A DNA stretch of 64,000 nucleotides, from the NCBI GenBank assembly GCA_964433555.1, contig CAYSRG010000005.1:46477-110476 (forward strand). Direction: 5' to 3'. The position numbers and the translations under genes were made by a program. Each line of letters begins with the position of its first letter. Position 1 is the first letter of the stretch. Positions 17,681-25,951 of the stretch are shown piece after piece. The notes below the pieces were generated by a model. The model did no database searches, was not told the origin of the DNA, and saw nothing but the letters and a program-made list of their open reading frames with translations. This stretch comes from Stramentimicrobium sp964433555. GTDB lineage: Bacteria > Atribacterota > Phoenicimicrobiia > Phoenicimicrobiales > Stramentimicrobiaceae.

Positions 17681-18088
17681 TTATTGGACAATCATCTCTG
17701 AATCAAAACGATCTTCATTTGCTAGAAGAAAATTTTCCGACATACTCAGACAATTGACCGGACAAACATCATTACACTGTGCACAAAATATACAGCGGTC
17801 AATTCTGATTTTAATCTTTTTTTCTTCCGGAAGAAATTCAATCGCCCTGGAAGGACATACTCTAACACATAAGCGACATCCGATACATTTTTCCCTATCA
17901 TATACTATTTTCCCTCTAAATTTCTCCGGTACTGTTACCGGTGAGTTTATTTTCACCTGGCCATCCTGGACTTTTTTAATAAGATCAGTAACAGTTGTTT
18001 GGCTGGGATAATATTTCACCGGGAAACAATTTGTTGCAGGTCTATGAAAAAGTTGTTTGATTAACTCAAACACTATTGGTGTCGGCAT
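17681..18088 (-). CDS. mbhN: Mbh hydrogenase ferredoxin-like subunit MbhN (2x[4Fe-4S])
   Basis: This is a NuoI-like subunit of 135 residues with two [4Fe-4S] motifs: C68/C71/C74/C78 (CIGCRLCVRVCP) and C99/C102/C105/C109 (CIFCAQCNDVCP). In Mbh it takes electrons from ferredoxin and passes them to the proximal cluster of MbhJ. It ends the mbh operon. Unlike every other gene of the operon, which overlap or nearly touch, it is separated from mbhM by 214 bp containing one clear and one degenerate copy of the dispersed palindrome family. It may therefore be expressed or processed differently. Confidence 0.92.
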   Translation of the reverse strand: MPTPIVFELIKQLFHRPATNCFPVKYYPSQTTVTDLIKKVQDGQVKINSPVTVPEKFRGKIVYDREKCIGCRLCVRVCPSRAIEFLPEEKKIKIRIDRCIFCAQCNDVCPVNCLSMSENFLLANEDRFDSEMIVQ

Positions 18089-18123
18089 TCTTTTTCACCT
18101 CATTTCATTTATATTACCCGTAA

Positions 18124-18151
18124 TCAGGGGAGATAGACCTTGAAACCACTT
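18124..18151. repeat. Degenerate copy of the dispersed palindrome family
   Basis: The sequence tcaggggagatagaccttg followed by aaaccactt aligns with the copy at 36931 (tcaggggaggcatcccctg, aaacccctc), but its right arm has decayed. It is in the mbhN-mbhM gap. Confidence 0.4.
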
Positions 18152-18192
18152 AAGTAAATATGTTTAAAAAAATTTCTTTCATCTTATAATCA

Positions 18193-18227
18193 GTATATCC
18201 AGGGAAATTATTCCCCTTAGGAATATC
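18193..18227. repeat. Dispersed palindrome family, copy in mbhN-mbhM gap
   Basis: The copy reads tatccagggaaattattc then cccttaggaatatc. It is an imperfect inverted repeat (GGGAA/TTCCCC core with GATAT flanks) in the same orientation as other copies. Confidence 0.7.
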
Positions 18228-18302
18228 TGAACACTTCTTCTATATGGATTATGTAAATAAATTCGCTTTAGCAAATATCAAAACTTCAAAGAAATTTCGA
18301 TA

Positions 18303-19310
18303 TTAGATAATATAATCAACGGCTATCAATAATAAACCCATCAGACCAACTATAGAAAGAAATACTAAATAAGCAACTGAAGCTTGGTCAATTTTTAAAC
18401 GTGCTATAGCAACTCTAATAAGGGTTGCTTCAAAAAATATGACAATGAATAATTTAAAGAAAAAGAATAACGTATCGACAATATAGGCAAAAAAACCACT
18501 TAATGAAAATAAATGGGCAATATTATATGGGAAAAATAAAACAACAGTCAAGGCTCCCATTATTATCATTTTTACTGCATTAGCCAGTTCAAATAAGGCT
18601 AAGTTCCGACCAGAATACTCCACCAAGATGCCTCCTGCCAGTTCGGTTTCTGCCTCAGGAATATCAAAAGGAACAATGGATAACTCTGCCGGGGTTACAA
18701 TAGCTAAGGTAAAGAGCAACAATATGGCGCCGATGAAACCCAGCGGGCCAACTAAACTCCAGATAGGATTAGCACTTAAAACTGCTAAGGAAAAAACCTT
18801 TAATCCGGGGTAGGCTAAATTTAATCTCCACCCTAAAACAACAATGGTAGTAACCAGAGGGAGTTCATAACTCATCATCAAAACCATCTCTCTTTGTGCT
18901 CCAATACTGGCATAAGTAGATCCTGAAGAAAAACCACCAGCTACCAGGGCAATTGCTGGAATAGCCAGCAGATAGGCAATTAATATCAAATCACCAGAAT
19001 TTCCAAACAATGCTGGCAGGGAACCATAAGGAATATAAAATAAAATGGTAATTGTGGAAACCAGAGCCAGCATTGGCGCACCATTAAAAATCCAGGGAAT
19101 AGCATTCTCGGGAACGATATTTTCCTTTATCATTAGCTTAAAAAAATCAAGAAAAGGCTGTCTAACTGGGGGCCCTACCCGGGATTGCATCATAGCAGCT
19201 AATTTACGATCAATGCCCTTATAAAATAAACCTACCAATATACCAATTACGGCAATTATTAGAGCGCCAACAATTTTGAGAATAAAGATTAAAATACTGC
19301 TCCCACTCAT
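18303..19310 (-). CDS. mbhM: Mbh membrane anchor subunit MbhM (NuoH-like)
   Basis: This 335-residue membrane protein of the NuoH/HycD/EchB family has about eight hydrophobic segments. Family landmarks are MMQSRVGPPVRQPFLDFFKLMIKE (about 40-63), GGFSSGSTYASIGAQREMVLMMSYELP (about 122-148) and FDIPEAETELAGGILVEYSGRNLALFELANAVK (about 218-250), with conserved Glu/Asp residues. It anchors the hydrogenase arm to the membrane and is thought to take part in ion translocation. Its start overlaps the mbhL stop by 4 nt. Confidence 0.95.
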   Translation of the reverse strand: MSGSSILIFILKIVGALIIAVIGILVGLFYKGIDRKLAAMMQSRVGPPVRQPFLDFFKLMIKENIVPENAIPWIFNGAPMLALVSTITILFYIPYGSLPALFGNSGDLILIAYLLAIPAIALVAGGFSSGSTYASIGAQREMVLMMSYELPLVTTIVVLGWRLNLAYPGLKVFSLAVLSANPIWSLVGPLGFIGAILLLFTLAIVTPAELSIVPFDIPEAETELAGGILVEYSGRNLALFELANAVKMIIMGALTVVLFFPYNIAHLFSLSGFFAYIVDTLFFFFKLFIVIFFEATLIRVAIARLKIDQASVAYLVFLSIVGLMGLLLIAVDYII

Positions 19311-20530
19311 CTTAACATCCTCCTGGTTTTTTCGATACTTAACTTTCTTAATTCTTCTCTAGTTAACACCTGTTTTTTATAGGTATTAGAATCAACCAGT
19401 GTTACTCTATCCATACAACCAATGCAGGGATCAATGGAAGCTATTACAATAGGAATATCTGCTACTTCCTGCCTCTGTAACATTGGCATCCAGGACATTA
19501 GATTATTATAAGTCGGTGCCCTTGCTTTCCACACCTCTGGATTTTCCGATTCATTTAATTTTACATAGTGAATAACTTCACCACGTGGAGCTTCGTGTCT
19601 GCCCACACCTTCTCCCTTTGCTTTTTTCAAAACACCTAATAACTTGGCAATTTTTGGCTCTGATAATATTTCTCCATCGGGTAAGTTGTTGATACAATAT
19701 TCTATGATTTGAACAGACTGAAAAACCTCTAATATTCGAACAATAATACGGTCAAAAACATCTCCATTTACTTCACCGGAATAACTATCCGGTGTGATAG
19801 CTTGAACATCAAAATCAGCATAAGCCGAATATGGCTGATCCTGCCTGATATCTTTTTTTACTCCTGAAGCTCTGGTGGTAGGGCCAACACTGGCTAAATT
19901 GAGTGCTTCCTCATAGGTTAAAACACCAACATTCTTAGTCCTTAAGGCGATACTGGGATCTTTGAGAAAAACATCTTCTAGTTTCTGATAAACATCCTTA
20001 TAATATTGTAAAGTTTTTCTAATCTGAGGAATTTGTTGCTCTGTAATGTCCCTTCTGACTCCACCAATCATAAACATCCCATAATTTACCCGGTTACCAG
20101 TAAGCATTTCCAGTAGATCCATTACCTCTTCTCTCACTTTCCAGGAAAGGAATAAGACTGAATCAAAACCTAACTCATGTGCGGCTACTCCTGCCCATAA
20201 AATATGAGAATGAATTCTTTCTAACTCAGAAATAATAACCCTAATATATTCTGCTCTGGGCGGTACCTCTATACCGGCAGCGTTTTCAACAGCACGACAA
20301 AAAGCAAAGGGATGAGAAGCTGAACATATCCCACAAATTCTTTCTGCTAGATATATTATTTGAATAATATTTCTATTTCTACCCATAAATTCGATACCCC
20401 GATGATTATCACCCGGTGCTAAATCTACCGACTGAATTCTTTCGCCGGATATCTCAAAATTGAAGGTCATTGGTTCTTCCAATGACGGATGAATAGGCCC
20501 GATAGGTACCTTATAAGTAGATTTACTCAA
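19307..20530 (-). CDS. mbhL: Mbh [NiFe]-hydrogenase large subunit MbhL
   Basis: This is the catalytic group 4 hydrogenase subunit, 407 residues and NuoD-like. The N-terminal nickel motif RICGICSASHPFAFC (C66, C69) and the C-terminal DPCIGCMDR (C369, C372) retain all four Ni ligands, arguing for a true hydrogenase and not an Mbx/Mbs-type relative. Thirty-two residues follow R375, the same tail length that HycI removes from E. coli HycE, so processing by the nearby HycI-like protease is likely. The N-terminus (IGPIHPSLEEPMTFNFEISGERI) is typical. It lies between mbhK (11-bp gap) and mbhM (4-nt overlap). Confidence 0.95.
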   Translation of the reverse strand: MSKSTYKVPIGPIHPSLEEPMTFNFEISGERIQSVDLAPGDNHRGIEFMGRNRNIIQIIYLAERICGICSASHPFAFCRAVENAAGIEVPPRAEYIRVIISELERIHSHILWAGVAAHELGFDSVLFLSWKVREEVMDLLEMLTGNRVNYGMFMIGGVRRDITEQQIPQIRKTLQYYKDVYQKLEDVFLKDPSIALRTKNVGVLTYEEALNLASVGPTTRASGVKKDIRQDQPYSAYADFDVQAITPDSYSGEVNGDVFDRIIVRILEVFQSVQIIEYCINNLPDGEILSEPKIAKLLGVLKKAKGEGVGRHEAPRGEVIHYVKLNESENPEVWKARAPTYNNLMSWMPMLQRQEVADIPIVIASIDPCIGCMDRVTLVDSNTYKKQVLTREELRKLSIEKTRRMLR

Positions 20531-20541
20531 CTGTAGTCACC

Positions 20542-21057
20542 TCAACTTTCCTTTGGAACGAGTTCGTCCAAGCCTTTTTGATCTTTTCGGAAGGGAAAAA
20601 CATTTTTAGGAAAATCGTATGGTAAAAAGATATTTCGCATATCCGGAAGTCCTATGAATTCTACTCCCAGCATCTCTTTAATTTCCCTTTCGGTTGTTTG
20701 AGCTCCAGGAATTAGATCAGTTATACTCTCGATAGCTGGATTCTTTCTCTCTAATCTCACCTTGATATTAATTGAAATTTCTTTAAATTTCTCTCCATAA
20801 AAGAGGGAAAAAAGATAAACCAGTTCAATGGTTTCACCGGTATCATGGCCGGAAATAATAGCAATGTGAGGATATTGTAAGCTCATTAATAGCTTTACAG
20901 TATCCCTGAATTTTTCTCTTTTCACCTCTAACCAGATATTATGAAACTCTTCCTGCTTGATGCCTGCCTTTCTGGATTCAAGGCGAATTCCTAAAATGTT
21001 TTCTTTCAAATTTTCTTCTAAAAATGATAATAACTCTTGGGCATTATAATATTCCAT
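20542..21057 (-). CDS. mbhK: Mbh subunit MbhK (NuoC-like)
   Basis: This 171-residue hydrophilic subunit is related to NuoC/HycE N-terminus. The conserved core is HIAIISGHDTGETIELVYLFS and the C-terminal TTEREIKEMLGVEFIGLPDMRNIFLPYDFP, which matches the NuoC signature around ERE-DM-GI-F. It packs against MbhL in the hydrogenase arm. It lies 28 bp after mbhJ and 11 bp before mbhL. The N-terminal 40 residues are less conserved and there is no cofactor motif, as expected. Confidence 0.9.
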   Translation of the reverse strand: MEYYNAQELLSFLEENLKENILGIRLESRKAGIKQEEFHNIWLEVKREKFRDTVKLLMSLQYPHIAIISGHDTGETIELVYLFSLFYGEKFKEISINIKVRLERKNPAIESITDLIPGAQTTEREIKEMLGVEFIGLPDMRNIFLPYDFPKNVFPFRKDQKGLDELVPKES

Positions 21058-21085
21058 ATTATCACCTGAACCTTCTCATTTTATT

Positions 21086-21556
21086 TTAAGCACTAACCTC
21101 TTCTATTTTCTTTTCAATCTCTGCACCAGAGGAGCCTCTTAATCTCTCTAATTTTAACCAGGCTTTCAAGACCCCATTAATTATTGCTTCTGGCCTTATT
21201 GGACATCCAGGTACATATACATCCACAGGAATATGCTTGTCCACTGGTCCCACTATATTATAAGAATCATAAAATACGCCGCCACTTGTACCACAGGTGC
21301 CAACTACAATAACAGCTTTGGGATCAGGAGTCTGTTCATATATCAGTTTCAACCTTGGTAGCATCTTTCGATTGACAGGACCAGTCACTAATAGTATATC
21401 GGCATGCTTTGGGCTTCCCACTAGTTTTATACCAAATCTTTCCACATCATATCTTGGTGTTAATAAGGCCACAATTTCAATATCACAACCATTACAAGAA
21501 CCTGTATTTAAATGAAATACCCATAAAGAACGATCTAAATACTTATCTAATTTCAT
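21086..21556 (-). CDS. mbhJ: Mbh [NiFe]-hydrogenase small subunit MbhJ (NuoB-like)
   Basis: This 156-residue subunit has the four ligands of the proximal [4Fe-4S] cluster: C21 and C24 (NTGSCNGCDIE), C88 (VVGTCGTSGG) and C118 (YVPGCPIRPEAI). It transfers electrons from MbhN to the NiFe site of MbhL. Short length without extra cluster domains is normal for group 4 enzymes. It is 4 bp from the mbhI stop and 28 bp before mbhK. Confidence 0.95.
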   Translation of the reverse strand: MKLDKYLDRSLWVFHLNTGSCNGCDIEIVALLTPRYDVERFGIKLVGSPKHADILLVTGPVNRKMLPRLKLIYEQTPDPKAVIVVGTCGTSGGVFYDSYNIVGPVDKHIPVDVYVPGCPIRPEAIINGVLKAWLKLERLRGSSGAEIEKKIEEVSA

Positions 21557-21560
21557 TGTG

Positions 21561-21902
21561 CTAACTCACCCCAACTATAATAAATATAATAGCCATTACT
21601 AAAACAATCCATCCACTATAATCATTAATGTCCCCGGTATGTAGTTTAATCAGGGGCTCATAATAATTCTTTAAAGCCTCAGTGAATCCCCAGTAGATAT
21701 GGCTTGCTCCGACATGAGAGTCTTCTTTACTTACTTCTGGATTGCCAGAAAGGAAAGGTTTTGTTTGATTGGTATCTTTTTTATAGCTTCCTTCACCTTT
21801 ATTTCTTAGCCATAAAACACCAATTCCAACTATAATAGTAACTAAGACCCATATTATCGCATTCCAGTAACCACTTCCTGTTTCTAATAAACCAATATTC
21901 AT
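21561..21902 (-). CDS. mbhI: Mbh subunit MbhI, small membrane linker
   Basis: This 113-residue protein has a hydrophobic segment near each end (WNAIIWVLVTIIVGIGVLWL and GWIVLVMAIIFIIVGVS) and a polar stretch containing SHVGASHIYWGFTEALKNYY, which resembles MbhI of Thermococcales. In the Mbh structure MbhI links the Mrp-like antiporter module to the hydrogenase module. It sits exactly between mbhH and mbhJ, as in Pyrococcus. Confidence 0.85.
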   Translation of the reverse strand: MNIGLLETGSGYWNAIIWVLVTIIVGIGVLWLRNKGEGSYKKDTNQTKPFLSGNPEVSKEDSHVGASHIYWGFTEALKNYYEPLIKLHTGDINDYSGWIVLVMAIIFIIVGVS

Positions 21903-21903
21903 A

Positions 21904-23472
21904 CTATATTCCTCCCAATATTGTTGCGGTATAGTGAGTCTGATTAATCAAAGCCATTACTGCAGGATGAACAATATGTTTAACAATGAGATCGGGAAAT
22001 AATCCAAAAAATACAATGATGCAGGCTAAGGTAGCCATTGCCACTACCATACTTTTAGGAACCTCCTGTACTGACTTATATTGTTCCAGTTTAGGACCTA
22101 AAAAGGCACTATGAAATACTTTCACAAAAGAAGCCAGGGTTAAAATACTAACCAGCATAGCAATAATTGATAATAAAGGATTAAATTGATAGACTGACTC
22201 ATAGATAATTAACTTGGAGGCAAAACCATTAAAGGGTGGTATTCCAGCAATAGCTGCTGCACCGATTATAAAGAAGATAGTAGTGTACATCATGTTATTA
22301 GCTAAACCACCCATCTTATTTAAATCTCTGGTACCTGTCCTATAGAATAAGGCACCAGCAGTTAAAAATAATAAACCTTTATACATAGCATGGTTCATAA
22401 TATGAAAGATTCCACCTTCCATTGCTTTTATTCCAAAATTTTCTAAAGCTACCGGATTTGCTAAAACAGCCAGGCCTACTCCCACTCCTAAAAGCATATA
22501 ACCAGTCTGAGAAATGGCGTGATAAGCCATTAAACGCTTGATATCCTTCTGAATAATAGCCATAGTAACACCGATAAACATAGAAAGTATACCCAGAATA
22601 ATAATAATCCAACCAACTGTTACCGTATTTAAAGTCACATTATAGAGAGAAAATGTGGTTCTAAAAAGAGCATAAAGGCTAGCTTGACTGGCAGCAACCA
22701 GAACCATAGTAATCGCTGCAGGGGCTTCCGAATAAGCATCTGGTGTCCACATATGCATGGGCACTGAACCTGCCTTCATTGCCAAAACAGATACTAAAAG
22801 TACTAAAGCTATTTTATCAAGCTGGGTAAATTGCATAACACTGGCAATGGTTGCCATATTCAAAACATCATATTGACCATAAAATAATCCAATAGCAAAT
22901 AGTACCATTAAGGCAGATATGGAACTAACTACCATATATTTAAATCCTGCCTCAGCAGGTTCACCTGCAAGAGTACTCCGAAAGGAAATCAGCGCTACTG
23001 AAGCAATAGAAGCGATCTCTAAAAAAACAAAAAAGTTGAAAATATCTCCGGTTAATTCCATACCAAACATCCCGGTTGCCAATAAGAGTAATAGTGTGTA
23101 ATACTTTTCTAACCCACTATGTTGTTCCATAAAAGAAATTGAATAAATAGCAGCTAAAAAAGATACAACAGCGGTTATCAATCCCATAAATATTCCCATT
23201 CCGTCAATATGGAAAATAATTCTGATGGGTACCGTATATCCAGATGGTAATGTTAAACCTGCCTCAGTTCCCCCAAAAACATAAATCAAAGCGCCATTAG
23301 TTAAGACCTGATTAGCTATAAATATAATCAATAATAACGTTAGTCCTAATATAAAGGATACAAACCAACTTATTGTTTTACGATTAAAACGACCTATAAC
23401 AGGAGTAACAAAAGCTGTTAATAGAGGCAAGGCAATTACTAAAGCAGGTGCATGCATCAAAATGCTACTCAT
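21904..23472 (-). CDS. mbhH: Mbh antiporter-like subunit MbhH (MrpD/NuoN-like)
   Basis: This 522-residue membrane protein has about 14 hydrophobic segments and belongs to the MrpD/NuoL-M-N proton-pumping family. Seen are a conserved Glu in MFGMELTGDIFNFFVFLEIASIAS, the Lys in VLAMKAGSVPMHMWTPDAYSEAP (about 235-257), and a KDIKRLMAYHAISQTGYMLLG stretch (about 310-330), all typical of ion-translocating antiporter subunits. It overlaps mbhG by 4 nt. It should couple H2 formation to Na+/H+ movement. Confidence 0.94.
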   Translation of the reverse strand: MSSILMHAPALVIALPLLTAFVTPVIGRFNRKTISWFVSFILGLTLLLIIFIANQVLTNGALIYVFGGTEAGLTLPSGYTVPIRIIFHIDGMGIFMGLITAVVSFLAAIYSISFMEQHSGLEKYYTLLLLLATGMFGMELTGDIFNFFVFLEIASIASVALISFRSTLAGEPAEAGFKYMVVSSISALMVLFAIGLFYGQYDVLNMATIASVMQFTQLDKIALVLLVSVLAMKAGSVPMHMWTPDAYSEAPAAITMVLVAASQASLYALFRTTFSLYNVTLNTVTVGWIIIILGILSMFIGVTMAIIQKDIKRLMAYHAISQTGYMLLGVGVGLAVLANPVALENFGIKAMEGGIFHIMNHAMYKGLLFLTAGALFYRTGTRDLNKMGGLANNMMYTTIFFIIGAAAIAGIPPFNGFASKLIIYESVYQFNPLLSIIAMLVSILTLASFVKVFHSAFLGPKLEQYKSVQEVPKSMVVAMATLACIIVFFGLFPDLIVKHIVHPAVMALINQTHYTATILGGI

Positions 23473-23816
23473 CCTCTTAACCTCCTTATCTCATCTGTAT
23501 TTAATGTGCCATATTTTTGGTAAAGAATCATGGCAATAGAAAGAATCAACGCAGTTGTAGCAACTCCTATAACAATACTGGTCAAGGTTAAGGCTTGAGG
23601 TGTAGGAAGAACCATTTTGACTCCTTCTGGCGCCTGTGTATAAATTGGCGCTATGGCTCCCTTTCGGTATCCTAAAGTAATTAAAAATAAATTGGTACCA
23701 TTTTCAATTAGTGTTATTCCGATAGCAATCTTAATTAGATTTTTCTTAAAAATCAGGGTATAAATTCCTAATCCAATCAAAATTACCACTGCCACAAAGG
23801 GAAAATTTCCAATCAT
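23469..23816 (-). CDS. mbhG: Mbh antiporter-like subunit MbhG (MrpC/NuoK-like)
   Basis: This 115-residue membrane protein has three hydrophobic segments, with GITLIENGTNLFLITLGY carrying the conserved Glu of the NuoK/MrpC family and LPTPQALTLTSIVIGVATTALILSIA. A longer frame reaches 23873, but the ATG at 23816, one base after the mbhF TGA and with a GGAGAAG ribosome site, gives the expected N-terminus MIGNFPFVAVV. It overlaps mbhH by 4 nt. Confidence 0.92.
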   Translation of the reverse strand: MIGNFPFVAVVILIGLGIYTLIFKKNLIKIAIGITLIENGTNLFLITLGYRKGAIAPIYTQAPEGVKMVLPTPQALTLTSIVIGVATTALILSIAMILYQKYGTLNTDEIRRLRG

Positions 23817-23817
23817 T

Positions 23818-24297
23818 TCACGGCTTCTCCTTCTTCTGTATAGTTTCAGCGGCAACAGACATGGTAAGAACAATTACTCCTAATGCTGCCAGCACTTCTA
23901 AACCCACTGCCATATTCATCAGCGTTATAGTACCACCTGTATTTAGATCACCTGGATTGACACCGATTGTAGCTGGTGAACCGAATAATCCGCCACTGTT
24001 GGAAAGAAAATTATAAAAAAAGGTTGCACCTAATCCAAAAAATGCAAACGTGATAAAAAGAACCAAACCGGTACTTTCCAGCAAAGAAAGAATATCTTTT
24101 GCTAAAAAGCTTTGAGTATTTTTATTGCCATAGGTTACTAACAATAAAGCAAAAGCTGATGCTACTATCGCTCCTCCCTGAAAACCTCCTCCAGGAGTGA
24201 GATGGCCATGTATTATGACATAAAATCCATAAACAGCGATAAAACCATAAATCAATGTAGTTATGGTTCTAACAATACGAGACATTTCTTCTATCAT
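23818..24297 (-). CDS. mbhF: Mbh antiporter-like subunit MbhF (MrpB-like)
   Basis: This 159-residue membrane protein has four hydrophobic segments. The motif GHLTPGGGFQGGAIVASAFALLL (about 30-52) is diagnostic of MrpB C-terminal domain proteins, and GLEVLAALGVIVL ends the family core. It overlaps mbhE by 4 nt and is followed directly by mbhG. Confidence 0.93.
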   Translation of the reverse strand: MIEEMSRIVRTITTLIYGFIAVYGFYVIIHGHLTPGGGFQGGAIVASAFALLLVTYGNKNTQSFLAKDILSLLESTGLVLFITFAFFGLGATFFYNFLSNSGGLFGSPATIGVNPGDLNTGGTITLMNMAVGLEVLAALGVIVLTMSVAAETIQKKEKP

Positions 24298-24560
24298 TTT
24301 GCCACCTCCCTAAATAATGCCACAATACCTACCACTGCTGTAAATAAAACAGTTGCCTCTCCCAGGGTATCAAAACCACGGTAATCGAAAACTATGGTAG
24401 TTACTACATTATTAGCTCCTGTTTCAGCCTGAGCATTTTCTATATAATAGTCATCCATTTCACTAAAAGCTGGCTCCCCAAAAGGTCTCATACCAAAGGC
24501 TGCTAGAATCATAAAAGCCACAAATAATATAAAAGCAATACCAAATATTGATTTTTTCAT
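24294..24560 (-). CDS. mbhE: Mbh subunit MbhE
   Basis: This 88-residue protein has one N-terminal and one C-terminal hydrophobic segment separated by a polar loop. The end, TTIVFDYRGFDTLGEATVLFTAVVGIVALF, is the conserved motif of MbhE and of the corresponding part of MrpA. It is 11 bp downstream of mbhD and overlaps mbhF by 4 nt, so order and spacing match the archaeal operon. Confidence 0.9.
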   Translation of the reverse strand: MKKSIFGIAFILFVAFMILAAFGMRPFGEPAFSEMDDYYIENAQAETGANNVVTTIVFDYRGFDTLGEATVLFTAVVGIVALFREVAK

Positions 24561-24571
24561 AATCTCACCTC

Positions 24572-24814
24572 TTACTTCTTTGTTGCCCTGATGGCAAAAA
24601 TATAAATTGCCATAGTCAAAGCTGCCCCAATTCCTGCTTCTGCTATTGCTACATCAGGAGCATGCAGAAGATAAAATTCTAAGGACAAAAGCAAACTGGC
24701 TGCAGCCAGGGCAATAACTGAAGGTAATAAATCCCTTAGTACTACAGCTAAAATTGATGCAATAATCATAACAACCAGTACGGCAATATGAGCAATACTT
24801 ACTAATGGGCTCAT
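24572..24814 (-). CDS. mbhD: Mbh subunit MbhD (MrpB N-terminal/MrpA-tail-like)
   Basis: This 80-residue membrane protein has two to three hydrophobic segments and the hallmark LEFYLLHAPDVAIAEAGIGAALTMAIYIFAI, which corresponds to the conserved DUF4040-type segment of MrpA/MrpB with its buried Asp/Glu pair. It overlaps mbhC by 4 nt. Confidence 0.92.
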   Translation of the reverse strand: MSPLVSIAHIAVLVVMIIASILAVVLRDLLPSVIALAAASLLLSLEFYLLHAPDVAIAEAGIGAALTMAIYIFAIRATKK

Positions 24815-25173
24815 TTCAGCTTTGCCTCCTTTAATTGATCAATCACTGCCTGTTTAGGCATCACTCCACTGCGGTAAGCTGCCCGAGCAATAGCATGAGC
24901 TCCAGTAGGATTGGTTATAATCAAACAAACCAAAGCTATTATGGTATGCAATGCCAGAACTCCGAATTTAGAATCACCGTTTACTTTCCAAAAATAAAAA
25001 CCAAAAATGATAACAGACAATGATGTGAATATAGAACCAAACGTAGTGCATTTTGTAGCAGCATGCAATCTGGTGTAAACATCAGGAAATCTCATTAAAC
25101 CAATGGAACCCAATCCATTGAAAAATATTCCTATTAATAAAAATAAAAATAAAATAATCGATAAAATGGTCAC
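24811..25173 (-). CDS. mbhC: Mbh subunit MbhC (MrpG-like)
   Basis: This 120-residue membrane protein shows the MrpG/PhaG signature GSIGLMRFPDVYTRLHAATKCTTFGS (about 24-49) followed by a second and third hydrophobic segment and TNPTGAHAIARAAYRSGV. It is a small structural subunit of the antiporter module. It overlaps mbhB and mbhD by 4 nt each. Confidence 0.94.
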   Translation of the reverse strand: MTILSIILFLFLLIGIFFNGLGSIGLMRFPDVYTRLHAATKCTTFGSIFTSLSVIIFGFYFWKVNGDSKFGVLALHTIIALVCLIITNPTGAHAIARAAYRSGVMPKQAVIDQLKEAKLK

Positions 25174-25445
25174 TTATCTTTTGCCCTCCTCTCAAGATAT
25201 TTAGCAATATACAGAGTAGCAATATATGATAATAAGGCATATACTATTGCCACATCGATATAAATAACTTCTTCAAAAGCTGCACCAAATAGAATCATTC
25301 CTGCTACAATTAAAGTATTAATGGTATCCATAGCCACAACACGATCAGGTACAGTGGGACCGGAAATCAAACGAAACAGAGATATTAGAATAAATACTGT
25401 TAACAATACTCCTGTAATTAAAAAATAGTTCAACAATTGAGTCAT
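25170..25445 (-). CDS. mbhB: Mbh subunit MbhB (MrpF-like)
   Basis: This 91-residue membrane protein carries the MrpF motif GPTVPDRVVAMDTINTLIVAGMIL and a final segment with DVAIVYALLSYIATLYIAKYLERR. The frame is open further upstream to 25484, but the ATG at 25445 has a GAGGAGG ribosome site and overlaps the mbhA stop as ATGA, so it is the likely start. Confidence 0.92.
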   Translation of the reverse strand: MTQLLNYFLITGVLLTVFILISLFRLISGPTVPDRVVAMDTINTLIVAGMILFGAAFEEVIYIDVAIVYALLSYIATLYIAKYLERRAKDK

Positions 25446-25951
25446 TCTGCTATCCTCCTCGCCCATTCGGGAAAAGTACCGCAAATATCTTCAATAGAAG
25501 GTTTCAAATTAGTGACATTAATCCAATGGATATAAAGATCATTATTCTTTTCATCTATATCCACACTTAGTGTTCCAGGAGTAAGGGTAATAGAGTTTGC
25601 CAGTAAGGTTATGGCAGCATCGCTCTTTAATTTGGGAGATATTTTTACAATACCTGGGTTGATTTTACCTGTAATTACGCGGTAAGCAACATCAATATTT
25701 GCTTTGGCCATAGCATAAAAAAAGGGGCCGACCAGATAAAACAAAAAAATAACCCATTTTAATGGGTTTAAAAGGTGGTAACGTTTTTTCTGAAATAATA
25801 CTCTGGCAGAGATAATAGTTACAATAAGACCAACAATTAGGGCGGCTATTATTTCATTTTGACTCCATAATCCCAAAACTTCTCCTTGACTGGCAGTTAA
25901 AAATAGATAAGCGAAAAAACTCAAAACAAAAGTGATAATAAAACTTATCAT
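25442..25951 (-). CDS. mbhA: Mbh subunit MbhA (MrpE-like), first gene of operon
   Basis: This 169-residue protein has two or three N-terminal hydrophobic segments and a soluble C-terminal domain with LLANSITLTPGTLSVDIDEKNNDLYIHWINV, the hallmark of MrpE. It opens the 14-gene mbh operon. Its promoter must be in the 440-bp gap upstream, but no clear site was identified. It overlaps mbhB by 4 nt. Confidence 0.93.
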   Translation of the reverse strand: MISFIITFVLSFFAYLFLTASQGEVLGLWSQNEIIAALIVGLIVTIISARVLFQKKRYHLLNPLKWVIFLFYLVGPFFYAMAKANIDVAYRVITGKINPGIVKISPKLKSDAAITLLANSITLTPGTLSVDIDEKNNDLYIHWINVTNLKPSIEDICGTFPEWARRIAE

